From Streptomyces adustus (GTDB taxonomy: Bacteria > Actinomycetota > Actinomycetes > Streptomycetales > Streptomycetaceae): 59,903 bases of DNA. The notes beneath the pieces were generated by a model. It was given only the letters and a program-made list of their open reading frames with translations, searched no databases and was not told the origin of the DNA. Where the stretch lies: NCBI RefSeq assembly GCF_009377175.1, contig NZ_VJZD01000027.1, positions 1 to 59,903 of the forward strand, in the 5' to 3' direction. A program made the translations under genes and the position numbers. Shown one piece after another: positions 44,165 through 52,359 of the stretch (position 1 is its first letter; every line of letters starts with the position of its first letter).

Positions 44165-45453
44165 GCGTACTCCTTGTCATGGGTTCGACATGCACGGTCG
44201 TAGTCGCGCAGGACGTCACGGATGTGATCGACCACGAGGTCCCGCGGCGTCGCGGCCAGGGCCCCGGTCCGGACGCGCTGGTACTGGTTGGGCAGGTGGG
44301 CGCTCAGCAGAGGGAGCGGGATGTCGAGGCCCGAGAGGTTGGTGAACAGCCGGTCCTGCGCCGCGGCGATCTCGGGGTCGGGCCAGTAGTAACGCATGCG
44401 GTCGCTGTAGCTGTAGCGCCTGGCCAGCCGCTGATCGTCGGCGTCGCCCCCGTAGTACCCCTCCCATCCGGAGGGCTCGTTGCGCATCCGCCGGTCGACC
44501 ACCTCGCTCAGCCGGGACCGGGATTCGGCCGGTACGAGTTCGTCCTCGATGTCGGCCAGCGCGAACAGGGCCTCGCGCACCGCGAACGTCAGGCCGGGGC
44601 CGACCTTGAGCACCGCCCAGTGGTCCTCCACCAGGCCGGCCAGTGCGTCCACCGTCTGGTAGTCGGTCGAGTGGGCTTCGAAGACCATGCCGGCTTCGTC
44701 GGCGAGGACCGTGCGCAGCTCGGCCGTCCGCTCCCGCCGGTAGTCGAACACCTGGAGGTGGTCGAACTCCACGCCGGGCTGTACGACCAGGGCCATGACA
44801 CGAGGCCAGACCCCGGCCACACCGTGTTCCTCGAACGCGCGCCGGTTGTGCTCCAGCGTCACGCGAGCCGCCTGCGGGCTGGTGGCGGCCATGCCGTCCA
44901 GCGTCTCGTGCGCCCCTCCCGGCACCGGCACCTCGGTTCCGATGACATAGCGAAGGGCGTCGGCGGAGTCACCCGCGGTGGTCTCGGCCACGCGCACCAG
45001 GCGTGCGGTGCGCTCGGCGACCAGGCTGTCGGTCAGCGGAGCTGCGTCGTCGGCGCAGACGAAGCTGCAGTCCAGGTGGATCTTCGTGAAGCCCGCCCGG
45101 ACGTAGGCCGCGACGAGCTCGTCCGCTTCGGCCATCGCCGACTCCGCGGGCAGTGACCGCCACCGGTTGGGTCCCAGGTGGTCTCCGCCCAGAACGACCC
45201 GGTCCAGCGGCAGCCCGTGCTCGACGGCGATGCCGTGCACGAGTTCCCGGAAGTCCTCGGGCCGCATGCCGGTGTAGCCGCCGTACTGGTCCACCTGGTT
45301 GGAGGTCGCCTCGGCGAGGACGGTGCCTCCCGAGGCGAGGGCCTGGCGAACCGCTGCCTCGATGACCAGCGGATGGGCCGAGCAGACGGAGGTGATGCCG
45401 TGCGGTTCGCCTGCCTTCTGGCGGCGGACCACTTCGTCCAAGGGGTTCCACAT
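44161..45453 (-). CDS. Tagatose-bisphosphate aldolase non-catalytic subunit, KbaZ/GatZ type
   Basis: 430 residues, normal KbaZ/GatZ length. GITSVCSAHPLVIEAAVRQA, EATSNQVDQYGGYTGMRPED, VVLGGDHLGPNRWRSLPAES, FTKIHLDCSFVCADD and the late YYWPDPEI. KbaZ stabilises the KbaY aldolase. ATG 45453 (MWNPLDEVV) is chosen: it has ctggagcga upstream and matches family N-termini; the frame upstream is open into the operator and is not coding. First gene of the operon KbaZ-AgaS-kinase-EamA-KbaY, opposite the GntR gene. Confidence 0.9.
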   Translation of the reverse strand: MWNPLDEVVRRQKAGEPHGITSVCSAHPLVIEAAVRQALASGGTVLAEATSNQVDQYGGYTGMRPEDFRELVHGIAVEHGLPLDRVVLGGDHLGPNRWRSLPAESAMAEADELVAAYVRAGFTKIHLDCSFVCADDAAPLTDSLVAERTARLVRVAETTAGDSADALRYVIGTEVPVPGGAHETLDGMAATSPQAARVTLEHNRRAFEEHGVAGVWPRVMALVVQPGVEFDHLQVFDYRRERTAELRTVLADEAGMVFEAHSTDYQTVDALAGLVEDHWAVLKVGPGLTFAVREALFALADIEDELVPAESRSRLSEVVDRRMRNEPSGWEGYYGGDADDQRLARRYSYSDRMRYYWPDPEIAAAQDRLFTNLSGLDIPLPLLSAHLPNQYQRVRTGALAATPRDLVVDHIRDVLRDYDRACRTHDKEYA

Positions 45454-45525
45454 GATCGCTCCAGGGTTCTCCGAAGGCCTCAGCCGCATCTGTCGGCGCG
45501 CCTTCGGAAACGTGACTGGAACGGT

Positions 45526-45601
45526 ACTGGTCTCGTGAATGGTCGTCAATGGTCTGGTTATGGTATTGAACTGGTCTGCTTGAAACTGGTATACATCTGG
45601 T
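45526..45601. promoter_or_regulatory. TGGT half-site array and divergent promoter region
   Basis: Eight TGGT tetramers start at 45528, 45540, 45550, 45555, 45561, 45572, 45587 and 45598, all in the same direction. Two are inside ACTGGTCT (45526-45533, 45570-45577), which equals half of the DasR-type GntR/HutC operator. A TTGAAC (45566-45571) and TATACA (45590-45595) pair would start the GntR transcript at its ATG, a leaderless mRNA. Likely the GntR binding region for both directions. Confidence 0.65.
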
Positions 45602-46396
45602 ATGTCTTCTACGGATCGTGGTCTCCCTCAAGGGCTGCTGAGCGGAGACGCTCTGCCGCTGTACACCCAGGTCGCCGGACGCCTCCTGGACGACATCGCC
45701 GAGAAGGGTGCCCGGCCGGGAGACCGACTGCCGTCGGAGCGGGCACTGGCCACCCGGTACGGCGTCTCGCGCGTCACCCTTCGCTCCGCCCTGAACGAAC
45801 TCGCGGAGCGCGAGGTCATCGAGTCCGCGCCGGCCCGCGGATGGTTCCTCGCCGAGGGCTACGCACGAGTCGCCCCCACAGCGCCTCCGTCGGCACCCGG
45901 TCGGGCGGCGGCCCAGTCGGTGCAGGGCTTCGCCGACTACGCCGAGCAGCAGGGACTACGGCTGCGCGACTCGGTCCTGGAGGCCAGGGTCCGGCCTGCC
46001 ACGGTTCAGGAGTCCGAGCAGCTGAGGGTCGGCCCGGGAGCCGCGCTCTTCGAAATGCGCCGGCTGCGCTACCTGGACGACATCGTCGTGGTGCTGGAGC
46101 ACAATCGGCTGCCTCTCGCCCTGTGCCCGAAGCTGGCGGAGACGGACTTCACCAAGGACACGCTCTTCGCCACACTCCGCCGCGCCGACCCGCCACAACT
46201 GCCGAAGGTCGCCGACTACTCCGTGGAAGCCCGCCACCCGACGGCGGAGGAGCGGCGACTGCTGGAAATCACGGACGCGACTCCTGTGCTCGTCGCCACC
46301 CAGCTCGCCTTCAACCAGAACGGACAGCCCCTCGAACTCACCGCAGCCGCGTACCGTGGCGACCGCTACCACTTCCGGGCGTCCATCACGGGGTGA
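45602..46396 (+). CDS. GntR-family repressor, HutC/UTRA subfamily
   Basis: 264 residues. Winged helix at about 20-85 (LYTQVAGRLLDDIAEKGARP, GDRLPSERALATRYGVSRVT, LRSALNELAEREVIESAPAR). The UTRA sensor domain follows (RVGPGAALFEMRRLRYLDDI; VLEHNRLPLALCP; ATPVLVATQLAFNQNGQPLE). UTRA regulators usually sense a phosphorylated sugar or amino sugar such as GlcN6P; here galactosamine-6-phosphate or tagatose-6-phosphate is a good guess. The ATG lies at the predicted transcription start. Divergent from the KbaZ operon. Confidence 0.9.
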   Translation: MSSTDRGLPQGLLSGDALPLYTQVAGRLLDDIAEKGARPGDRLPSERALATRYGVSRVTLRSALNELAEREVIESAPARGWFLAEGYARVAPTAPPSAPGRAAAQSVQGFADYAEQQGLRLRDSVLEARVRPATVQESEQLRVGPGAALFEMRRLRYLDDIVVVLEHNRLPLALCPKLAETDFTKDTLFATLRRADPPQLPKVADYSVEARHPTAEERRLLEITDATPVLVATQLAFNQNGQPLELTAAAYRGDRYHFRASITG

Positions 46397-46797
46397 GTGT
46401 GGAGGACAGAGGCCGACCCCGGGGAACGGATGCCCCGGCGACGTGACTCGACGGGGGAGGGGCTTCCGGGCAGGACGCGGGGCCCCGGAGCCGAGGTCGG
46501 GGCCGGAACGGCTCAGGCCAGGCAGTGCCGACAGACATGTAACAAGCTGTCAGAACCTGTGTTGATCCAGGTCAGTTGACCGCCAGCTGTCCGGCGCGGG
46601 CTCGCAGCCGGCGCAGCCCGCACCCTTGCCGACGGCGTCGTTCCCCATCCTCTCGCCTTTAGTGGCTGTGCGGGCTCGGGTGGAGCCGGCAACGACACCA
46701 CGAGTTCAACTTCAGTGGGCATCTTGGTGGTACACCTGAACCGGTGCCGACCGGACCCCCTGCCTCCAGGCCGGCAGCCGCGCCTGAAAGCCGGACA
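46397..46797. other. Intergenic region, nothing supported
   Basis: 401 bases between the convergent GntR and TPR genes. No gene or clear hairpin was identified. Its base composition is slightly less G+C-rich near 46530-46570. Confidence 0.45.
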
Positions 46798-49700
46798 TCA
46801 ATCGAGGAAGTCCGGCACGCCCCAGGGACGGTCGTCCGAGTGCAGATGAGGCGCGTCTGCCGACATCATCGGCTCCGGCCGAACGTTCAGGGCTCTGGCA
46901 ACCTCGGTCAGGCGTCCTGCCAGAGCCGGTGAGATGCGATGCAGCCGGGACAGGTCAGTGCGGACGTCGAGGGACTGCGACCACAGCACAGACCGCCCGG
47001 ACTCCAGTAGCTTTACCGCCTCCTGCGCGTCGCCCACTGTGAGGCAGCACGCGGCCGCCTCTCCTGCAAGCCCTGCGGCCCTCGCGGTCCGATCCTCTCG
47101 AGAGGCGCGTTGCAGGCCCTGCCAGGCTGCGCGGGGTAGCAACCGTACGGCCTGGGCGAGTGCTTCCGCCGCGGCCGTGGAACGGCCTGCCGACGCCGCG
47201 AGCCGGCCGCCCCACCTGGCCGCGGCCAGTCTCTGCAGGGGAGACGCGGTGTTGACCGCGGCCGCCTCCCGGTAGGAGTCCAGCGCTCGCTCCAGATCCC
47301 CGCCGTGTCGGCTCGTGTTGAACCGATCTCCCAGGGCCAGGGCAAGGTTCGTCAGGTACGTCGTCCGGTCCGGCGCGTCCCTCCGCGTGCGCCCGACGGC
47401 GAGTTCGCCGGCTGCGACCGCCTCGTCGAGCCCGTCGGCGCGGCCTACGGCGAGGAAGCGCATGTGCAGCGCAAAGCACAGGTTGGACGCCATGGAGGCA
47501 ACCTCGGATGGCACGACCCGAGCCGCCCGAGACGCCCGGCGGGATGCCTCGACCGCCTCCTCGAGGTCGGCCGTCACGGCCGCCGCCCCTCCGGGTGTCC
47601 GATGGACCGCCGACGCAGCCCGCGCCTGGAGGGCCCCGCCGAGGTTCGACAGCCGACCCGGCAGGGCGGGGTCGCCGTCGGGTGTACACGCGACCGCCGC
47701 CCGGGCCGCGGCCACCGCGTCGTCCAGGTCCGCGTCCAGGTCCGCCGGGTTCGCGGCGTGCAGCGCCCGGCTCTGCAGCGCCGCGCCGAGCACGGACAGA
47801 ACGCCGCCGTGGCTCGGACTTCCCTCGCCGCTTCGGGCAACGGCGAGGCGGGCCAGCGCAACTGCCTCCTCGAGGTCCGTCGCCTCGCCCAACGCCTCGT
47901 ACCGCGCTCGCAATGCGGCGCTGAGATTGCCCAACCGCATCGAGCCGGCCGCGTGCTGGTGACCGCCCGCGGCAAGGGCGTCCCGACCTGCGGCGACAGC
48001 TGAGACCAAGTCCTCTGGCTGCCCGGTCATCTCGAACCGCGTGCCGAGGACGGCACAGAGGTTGGAGGTCGCGATGGTCCGGTCCTGTACGGATGGCGCG
48101 CCCTCGGCCGTGCCCCGGAGGTATTCGACGGCTTGGTCGAGGTCGTCCAGATCCCCGCGCCGGACGAATCTGTCACGGAGTACTGTCGCCAGGTTGATCT
48201 GCAGAGAGGGCGCGAACGTGTTCTGGGGGTCGGTGACGGCGAGGGCGGCGCGGCTGAGAGCGACGGCGTCGTCCAGGTCTTTGACGTCCCCGCTTCGGGC
48301 GGCCCGGGCCTGGAGCGCCAACGCGAGGATCGAGACCGTGCGCGGGTGGTCCGGATGCCCGGGCGACAGCGTTTCGACGGCCTCACGAGCAGCTGTCAAC
48401 GCGTCGGTGAGATCGTCCTGGCGACCGATCCGTTCGAACCGGCTGTGCAGCACTGCGGCAAGCGTCGCGAGGTACCCGGCCCGATATGGGCTTCCGGTGC
48501 CCGCGCTGTCGGTCGCGGCCCGGGCCAGATTCACGGCGCTGTCCAGCAGCGGCTCGTCGCTGGTGCCCTCGAAGATGTGCCAGTGGATCGTCGCCAAGTT
48601 GGCTGAGCACATCGCGGCCTCGGTACCGCCGGAGGGTGCGGCCTTGAGTGCCGCACCTCCCGCTGTCCCCGCCTCGCGCAGGTCCTGCGGGTTGCCCCGC
48701 TGATCCCAACGTGCCGACAGGCTGGACGCCAGGTTGGTGGCGGCGGACGCCGCACCCGTGCCTGTCCCTGCCTCGGCTACCGCGGTCCGCCCCACATCGA
48801 TCGCCTCGTCGAGATCGCCTGTCTCACCGGTTCGTCCGGACCGCAGGGCGAGGGCGCGCCCAAGGGTCGACAGCGCCGCGGCTCGCTCGGCGCCGGTCGG
48901 CAGCGCCTGCACAGCCTCCCTCGCCGCCGTGATCGCGGCGTCACCGTCACCGACGAGACCGTTCTGCTCGAGCCTGGTCAGGAGAACAGCAGCCAGGTTC
49001 GCCAGATAGACCGGGTGTCCGTCGTCGTCATCCGCCGCCAATCGCACCGCCTTCTGCTGCGCGACGACGGCCTCGTCGAGGTCCTCGGAGCGCCCCTGCG
49101 TATCGAACCGTGCCAGAAGGACAGCGCCGAGATTGGACCACCGTGCGGGCAGTTCGGGATCGTCCGCTCGGCAGCCGCACACTGCGCCCCGACCGGCCTC
49201 AACGGCGTCAGCCAGGTCCTCGGGGTCGCCGGAGAACAGGAACCGCTCACGCAGGACCGCGGCAAGGTTCGTCAGCGCCCGCCCCAGGACTTCGCTGCCG
49301 TCCTGCTCGTCCTGCTCCTCCTGGATGACCGAACGCAATTGGTCCACCGCTCGGTCGAGAGCAGCCGGATCCCCTGTCTCCAGGTACTCCTGGTAGTACT
49401 GGGACGCGGACACCGGCGCCGCCTCGTCGGCGAGGGCGTCGCGCAGCATCGGCGGGAGGAGGTCCGGGTCGATCTCGTACAAGGGGGTGAACAAGGTGAT
49501 GCTGCGTTCCAGGGTGGCGTGCGCGACATCCGAGATTTCTGAGATGTCTGGTGTGTCTGGGATGTCTGCGCGATACCAGTAGAACCACGCGACGGCCAGC
49601 ACGGCCTCGGAGTCGAGCGGGGTCCCGGCCCCAGCGGTCACCCAGCTCCACCCCACGGCCGCCAGCAGTTCTTCGGCGTCCCGGACAGCGTCATCGCCGT

Positions 49701-49815
49701 CGACCGCGTCTCGGTCACGGGTCTGCGCGTACCGCTCCACCCGGTCCTCGATCCGGGCGAGCAGGTCGGCGCGACCGGCCGGATATGCCCTGTCCCCCAT
49801 CTGTCGTCCCGTCAT
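46798..49815 (-). CDS. Large TPR-repeat protein of split TPR-CHAT cluster (TPR1)
   Basis: 1005 residues. After an N-terminal ~150-residue region, it consists of repeats of about 45-55 residues with the pattern NLAAVLLTRFxxxGxxEDLDEAVxxxRxAV, as in actinobacterial CHAT-associated TPRs. Near the C-terminus, GRSVLWSQSLDVRTDLSRL matches the linker that in fused proteins leads directly into a CHAT domain; here the protein ends shortly after (PWGVPDFLD). ATG 49815 follows ggaggacctc. It is the last gene of a minus-strand cluster with CHAT, two small genes and another TPR protein; 12 bases separate it from the membrane protein gene. Probably a cytoplasmic sensor or scaffold. Confidence 0.87.
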   Translation of the reverse strand: MTGRQMGDRAYPAGRADLLARIEDRVERYAQTRDRDAVDGDDAVRDAEELLAAVGWSWVTAGAGTPLDSEAVLAVAWFYWYRADIPDTPDISEISDVAHATLERSITLFTPLYEIDPDLLPPMLRDALADEAAPVSASQYYQEYLETGDPAALDRAVDQLRSVIQEEQDEQDGSEVLGRALTNLAAVLRERFLFSGDPEDLADAVEAGRGAVCGCRADDPELPARWSNLGAVLLARFDTQGRSEDLDEAVVAQQKAVRLAADDDDGHPVYLANLAAVLLTRLEQNGLVGDGDAAITAAREAVQALPTGAERAAALSTLGRALALRSGRTGETGDLDEAIDVGRTAVAEAGTGTGAASAATNLASSLSARWDQRGNPQDLREAGTAGGAALKAAPSGGTEAAMCSANLATIHWHIFEGTSDEPLLDSAVNLARAATDSAGTGSPYRAGYLATLAAVLHSRFERIGRQDDLTDALTAAREAVETLSPGHPDHPRTVSILALALQARAARSGDVKDLDDAVALSRAALAVTDPQNTFAPSLQINLATVLRDRFVRRGDLDDLDQAVEYLRGTAEGAPSVQDRTIATSNLCAVLGTRFEMTGQPEDLVSAVAAGRDALAAGGHQHAAGSMRLGNLSAALRARYEALGEATDLEEAVALARLAVARSGEGSPSHGGVLSVLGAALQSRALHAANPADLDADLDDAVAAARAAVACTPDGDPALPGRLSNLGGALQARAASAVHRTPGGAAAVTADLEEAVEASRRASRAARVVPSEVASMASNLCFALHMRFLAVGRADGLDEAVAAGELAVGRTRRDAPDRTTYLTNLALALGDRFNTSRHGGDLERALDSYREAAAVNTASPLQRLAAARWGGRLAASAGRSTAAAEALAQAVRLLPRAAWQGLQRASREDRTARAAGLAGEAAACCLTVGDAQEAVKLLESGRSVLWSQSLDVRTDLSRLHRISPALAGRLTEVARALNVRPEPMMSADAPHLHSDDRPWGVPDFLD

Positions 49816-49827
49816 GAGGTCCTCCGT

Positions 49828-50484
49828 TCAGGATGCGCCGGTCGGGCAGGTGTCCACCGCACGCAGCGTGACGATCCCCGTCAGGTCCAGCGGCACCGTC
49901 CCGGCCGGCGTCCGGAACATGAGGGCCCCGGACGCGTCCGATTCGACCGTCCCGCACAGCACCGCGCCGTTGCGCCAGCGCGCCTCGACCTGTGGGCCGT
50001 CCTTCGGCGGTCCGTACCAGGTGGTGGCCACGGCCGAACACAGCAGGAACCCACAGCCGAACGCCAGGAGCACCCCTCGGCGCAGTGCGAGCCACGAGTC
50101 CAGGGTCTCGTCCTGAAGCGCCCGTGTCTCGGGGTCGTTGGTCGACCGGTCAACCAGCTCCGCCGTCGACACTGCGGCCGGCCGGCCGTGAGCCGCCCGC
50201 ATCAGCAGCCAAGCCGAGAAGCCGCCTGCGACCAGTGCCGCTGCCAGCGTCCCGCCGACGATCGCGTCGTACGGGCTCGCGAGCTGGCCGACATCGGTTC
50301 GACCTTTGATCAACCCGAAACCGATCAGACCGGCGAGCAGGGCACCAAGCCCGTTGCGCCAACTGATCGCCGCGGCCCGAACCCGGTTCAACTCGCCGTC
50401 CTGGATGCGGATCTGAGCCCGAGCCGCGCGTCGATCGACCGCAGTGGCGGCCTGCGGCGCTCGCGTGATCTGGTACTGCGTCAC
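49828..50484 (-). CDS. Small multi-pass membrane protein of the TPR-CHAT cluster
   Basis: 218 residues from GTG 50484, which overlaps the stop of the upstream small gene (GTGA). An Arg/Ala-rich helix (DRRAARAQIRIQDGELNRVR) precedes two hydrophobic segments (LGALLAGLIGFGLI and DAIVGGTLAAALVAGGFSAW). A third follows (VLLAFGCGFLLCSAVAT), then a beta-rich C-terminal part with two cysteines (AVLCGTV, VDTCPTG), expected on the outer face. Unrecognised family. Its place between a CHAT protease and a TPR protein makes it a candidate effector or anchor. Confidence 0.72.
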   Translation of the reverse strand: MTQYQITRAPQAATAVDRRAARAQIRIQDGELNRVRAAAISWRNGLGALLAGLIGFGLIKGRTDVGQLASPYDAIVGGTLAAALVAGGFSAWLLMRAAHGRPAAVSTAELVDRSTNDPETRALQDETLDSWLALRRGVLLAFGCGFLLCSAVATTWYGPPKDGPQVEARWRNGAVLCGTVESDASGALMFRTPAGTVPLDLTGIVTLRAVDTCPTGAS

Positions 50485-50810
50485 GTCGTCGCGCTCAGGG
50501 TGATGTTCCAGTAAGCCCCGCAGCCCCGCTCCCCGTCCGGCCGGGCCGGATGATCCTCCGGGCACGTGCAGAGGATTGCCACCACTTTGGAGTTCGTGGC
50601 CGGGACCTGCGCGCCCGGCGGCAACGGCGACCGGAACACCTTGTCGACCAGCGGGTAGCTCATCTGTCCCGCGCACCGAGGGCAGCCACCATCGAGCAGC
50701 ACACCTCGCCGGGTCGGGATGGCCCGGGCGCCGTGCGCGAAGGCGTCGCTGTAGGCGTCCTCGGTGATCTCTTCGTACGGCACGCCCTGGTGCCCGGTGG
50801 ACGTGGTCAT
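50481..50810 (-). CDS. Small Cys-rich protein of the TPR-CHAT cluster
   Basis: 109 residues. Cysteines come in metal-site-like groups: DGGCPRCAGQM, ILCTCPEDH and RGCGAYWNI, suggesting a zinc ribbon. No signal peptide. ATG 50810 has agcaaggagcag just upstream. It is coupled to the membrane protein gene by a four-base overlap and follows the CHAT gene by 42 bases. Function unknown; could be an adaptor or a protease substrate. Confidence 0.7.
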   Translation of the reverse strand: MTTSTGHQGVPYEEITEDAYSDAFAHGARAIPTRRGVLLDGGCPRCAGQMSYPLVDKVFRSPLPPGAQVPATNSKVVAILCTCPEDHPARPDGERGCGAYWNITLSATT

Positions 50811-50852
50811 CGCTGCTCCTTGCTGTGACGCTCAGATGAAAGTCCGGGAAGG

Positions 50853-52172
50853 TCAGGGACCGGTGTGCGTGAACGGAGTCCAGACATGCGGCCAGTTGGG
50901 GTGGCGGTCGCGAAGTCGACGAACCGCGTCGTGCAGAGCCGTCGGCGCAAGGTCCGGAACGACGGCACCATCCGTGATGATCTCTCGGTAGAGGTCCGCG
51001 AAGACCTCGGCGGACGCCGCGTCCTGGACCGACCACAAGGCGGCGACGACGTGCCGGTATCCGGTGTAGTGGAGTGCCGCGGCGAGCGTGATCGCCTCAT
51101 CCAGAAGTTCGACGCCCCCAACCGCGGTCTTGCACGCGGAAAGACCCACGAAGTCGCCGTGGAAGCGCTCCGTCGAGACGTCCGAGATCGTCAGGGTCGC
51201 GTCGTGCAACAGCAGCCCGCCCTGGGACGGGTCGGCCAGGTTCTGGTCACCGTGGCAGCTGAAGTGCACCCAGCGATGTGCCGGCAGGCCGCTCCTGATT
51301 GCGGCGACGGTGGCCTGGTCGCCCGCGAGAGCGGTCATCCGGGTCGCGGGCACCTTCTCGGCGAGGACAGCGTGTTCAGCGGTGCGCTGCAAGGGGACTT
51401 GCCCCGGAGCGTCGACCTCCACCAGCAAGAACCGATCCGCCCCTTCAGCCGGCGCTGCCTGGTCGTCGCCCGCCGGGTCGGACATCCGCGCCTGAAGCAG
51501 AGCGCGCAGTGTCGGGGTGTAGGACGACACCACCCGGTCCAGCACAGTGCGCCGGGGTCGGGTTGCCGGCTCGGTGTGGTAGCCGGCGGTGTGCAGTGGG
51601 AGCAGGGTCAGCGGCCCGGTCGGGCACCACCAGATCCGTGGCCACGTCGAGGTCGGCCCAGCTGGGGTCGCCGTCAGGCGAAGGGCGGTCAGCACCGGGT
51701 CCGCCACCACGTCCCAGAGCCATTCCTGTAGCTCGGACAACATCGCGTCGACGTTGTCCTGCGCGGTGTATACCGCCTCGGCGGCGCGAAACTGATCGCG
51801 CGTCGAGGCACGGCCGGGCTCGCGAGCGAGGGTCGCCGAGGCGTCGACGTATGCGATGTCGGCGGCCTCTTGCTGCTGTAGGAGAGTGAGGTACCGATTC
51901 GCACGATCGGTGGCCTCGTCGAGCGTGAGCTGTTCCAACGGGATGGACGTGACGCCCTCCCGTCGTACGACAAGGGCATCGCAGCGCCACCGGCTGACGT
52001 TGACGATCACTACCGGCCCCTTCTCGGCTGCCGGCAGCAACGACTCCAGATTCGGCGGGCGAAGGAAATCCTCGAAGCCGGTCAAACCACGGACCTGCTC
52101 GACCAGCTCGTCCCACTCGCGGGCCAGTGCCATCCGACGGTCGACGACCGTACCCTCATGCTCCGAACTCAC
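50853..52172 (-). CDS. Stand-alone CHAT-domain (caspase-like) protease
   Basis: 439 residues. Residues ~180-435 form the CHAT fold of clan CD peptidases: substrate-domain entry PRIWWCPTGPLTLLPLHTAG, catalytic His in WVHFSCHGDQ (His307), catalytic Cys in FVGLSACKTA (Cys347), and ALHYTGYRHVVAALWSVQDA towards the end. Both catalytic residues are intact. The N-terminal 170 residues (WDELVEQVRGLTGFEDFL) take the place of the long TPR array of usual fused proteins. GTG 52172 follows atggaggcc. It lies between a TPR gene upstream (187 bases) and two small genes downstream. Confidence 0.88.
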   Translation of the reverse strand: MSSEHEGTVVDRRMALAREWDELVEQVRGLTGFEDFLRPPNLESLLPAAEKGPVVIVNVSRWRCDALVVRREGVTSIPLEQLTLDEATDRANRYLTLLQQQEAADIAYVDASATLAREPGRASTRDQFRAAEAVYTAQDNVDAMLSELQEWLWDVVADPVLTALRLTATPAGPTSTWPRIWWCPTGPLTLLPLHTAGYHTEPATRPRRTVLDRVVSSYTPTLRALLQARMSDPAGDDQAAPAEGADRFLLVEVDAPGQVPLQRTAEHAVLAEKVPATRMTALAGDQATVAAIRSGLPAHRWVHFSCHGDQNLADPSQGGLLLHDATLTISDVSTERFHGDFVGLSACKTAVGGVELLDEAITLAAALHYTGYRHVVAALWSVQDAASAEVFADLYREIITDGAVVPDLAPTALHDAVRRLRDRHPNWPHVWTPFTHTGP

Positions 52173-52359
52173 ACGGCCTCCATGCCACGACCGACGGCCC
52201 TCGGGACGACTCGGCAGAAGAAATCTTGTCACACTGTGTGCTGTACGGGTGACGTTTTGATGTCCAAGTGCAACGGACCCGGCCCGTGCACTCCAGGCAC
52301 CGCGGCATGCGCCCCGGAGCTGGTCGTCGGCGGGCCATGACTTGGTGACCGCTCGGCAA

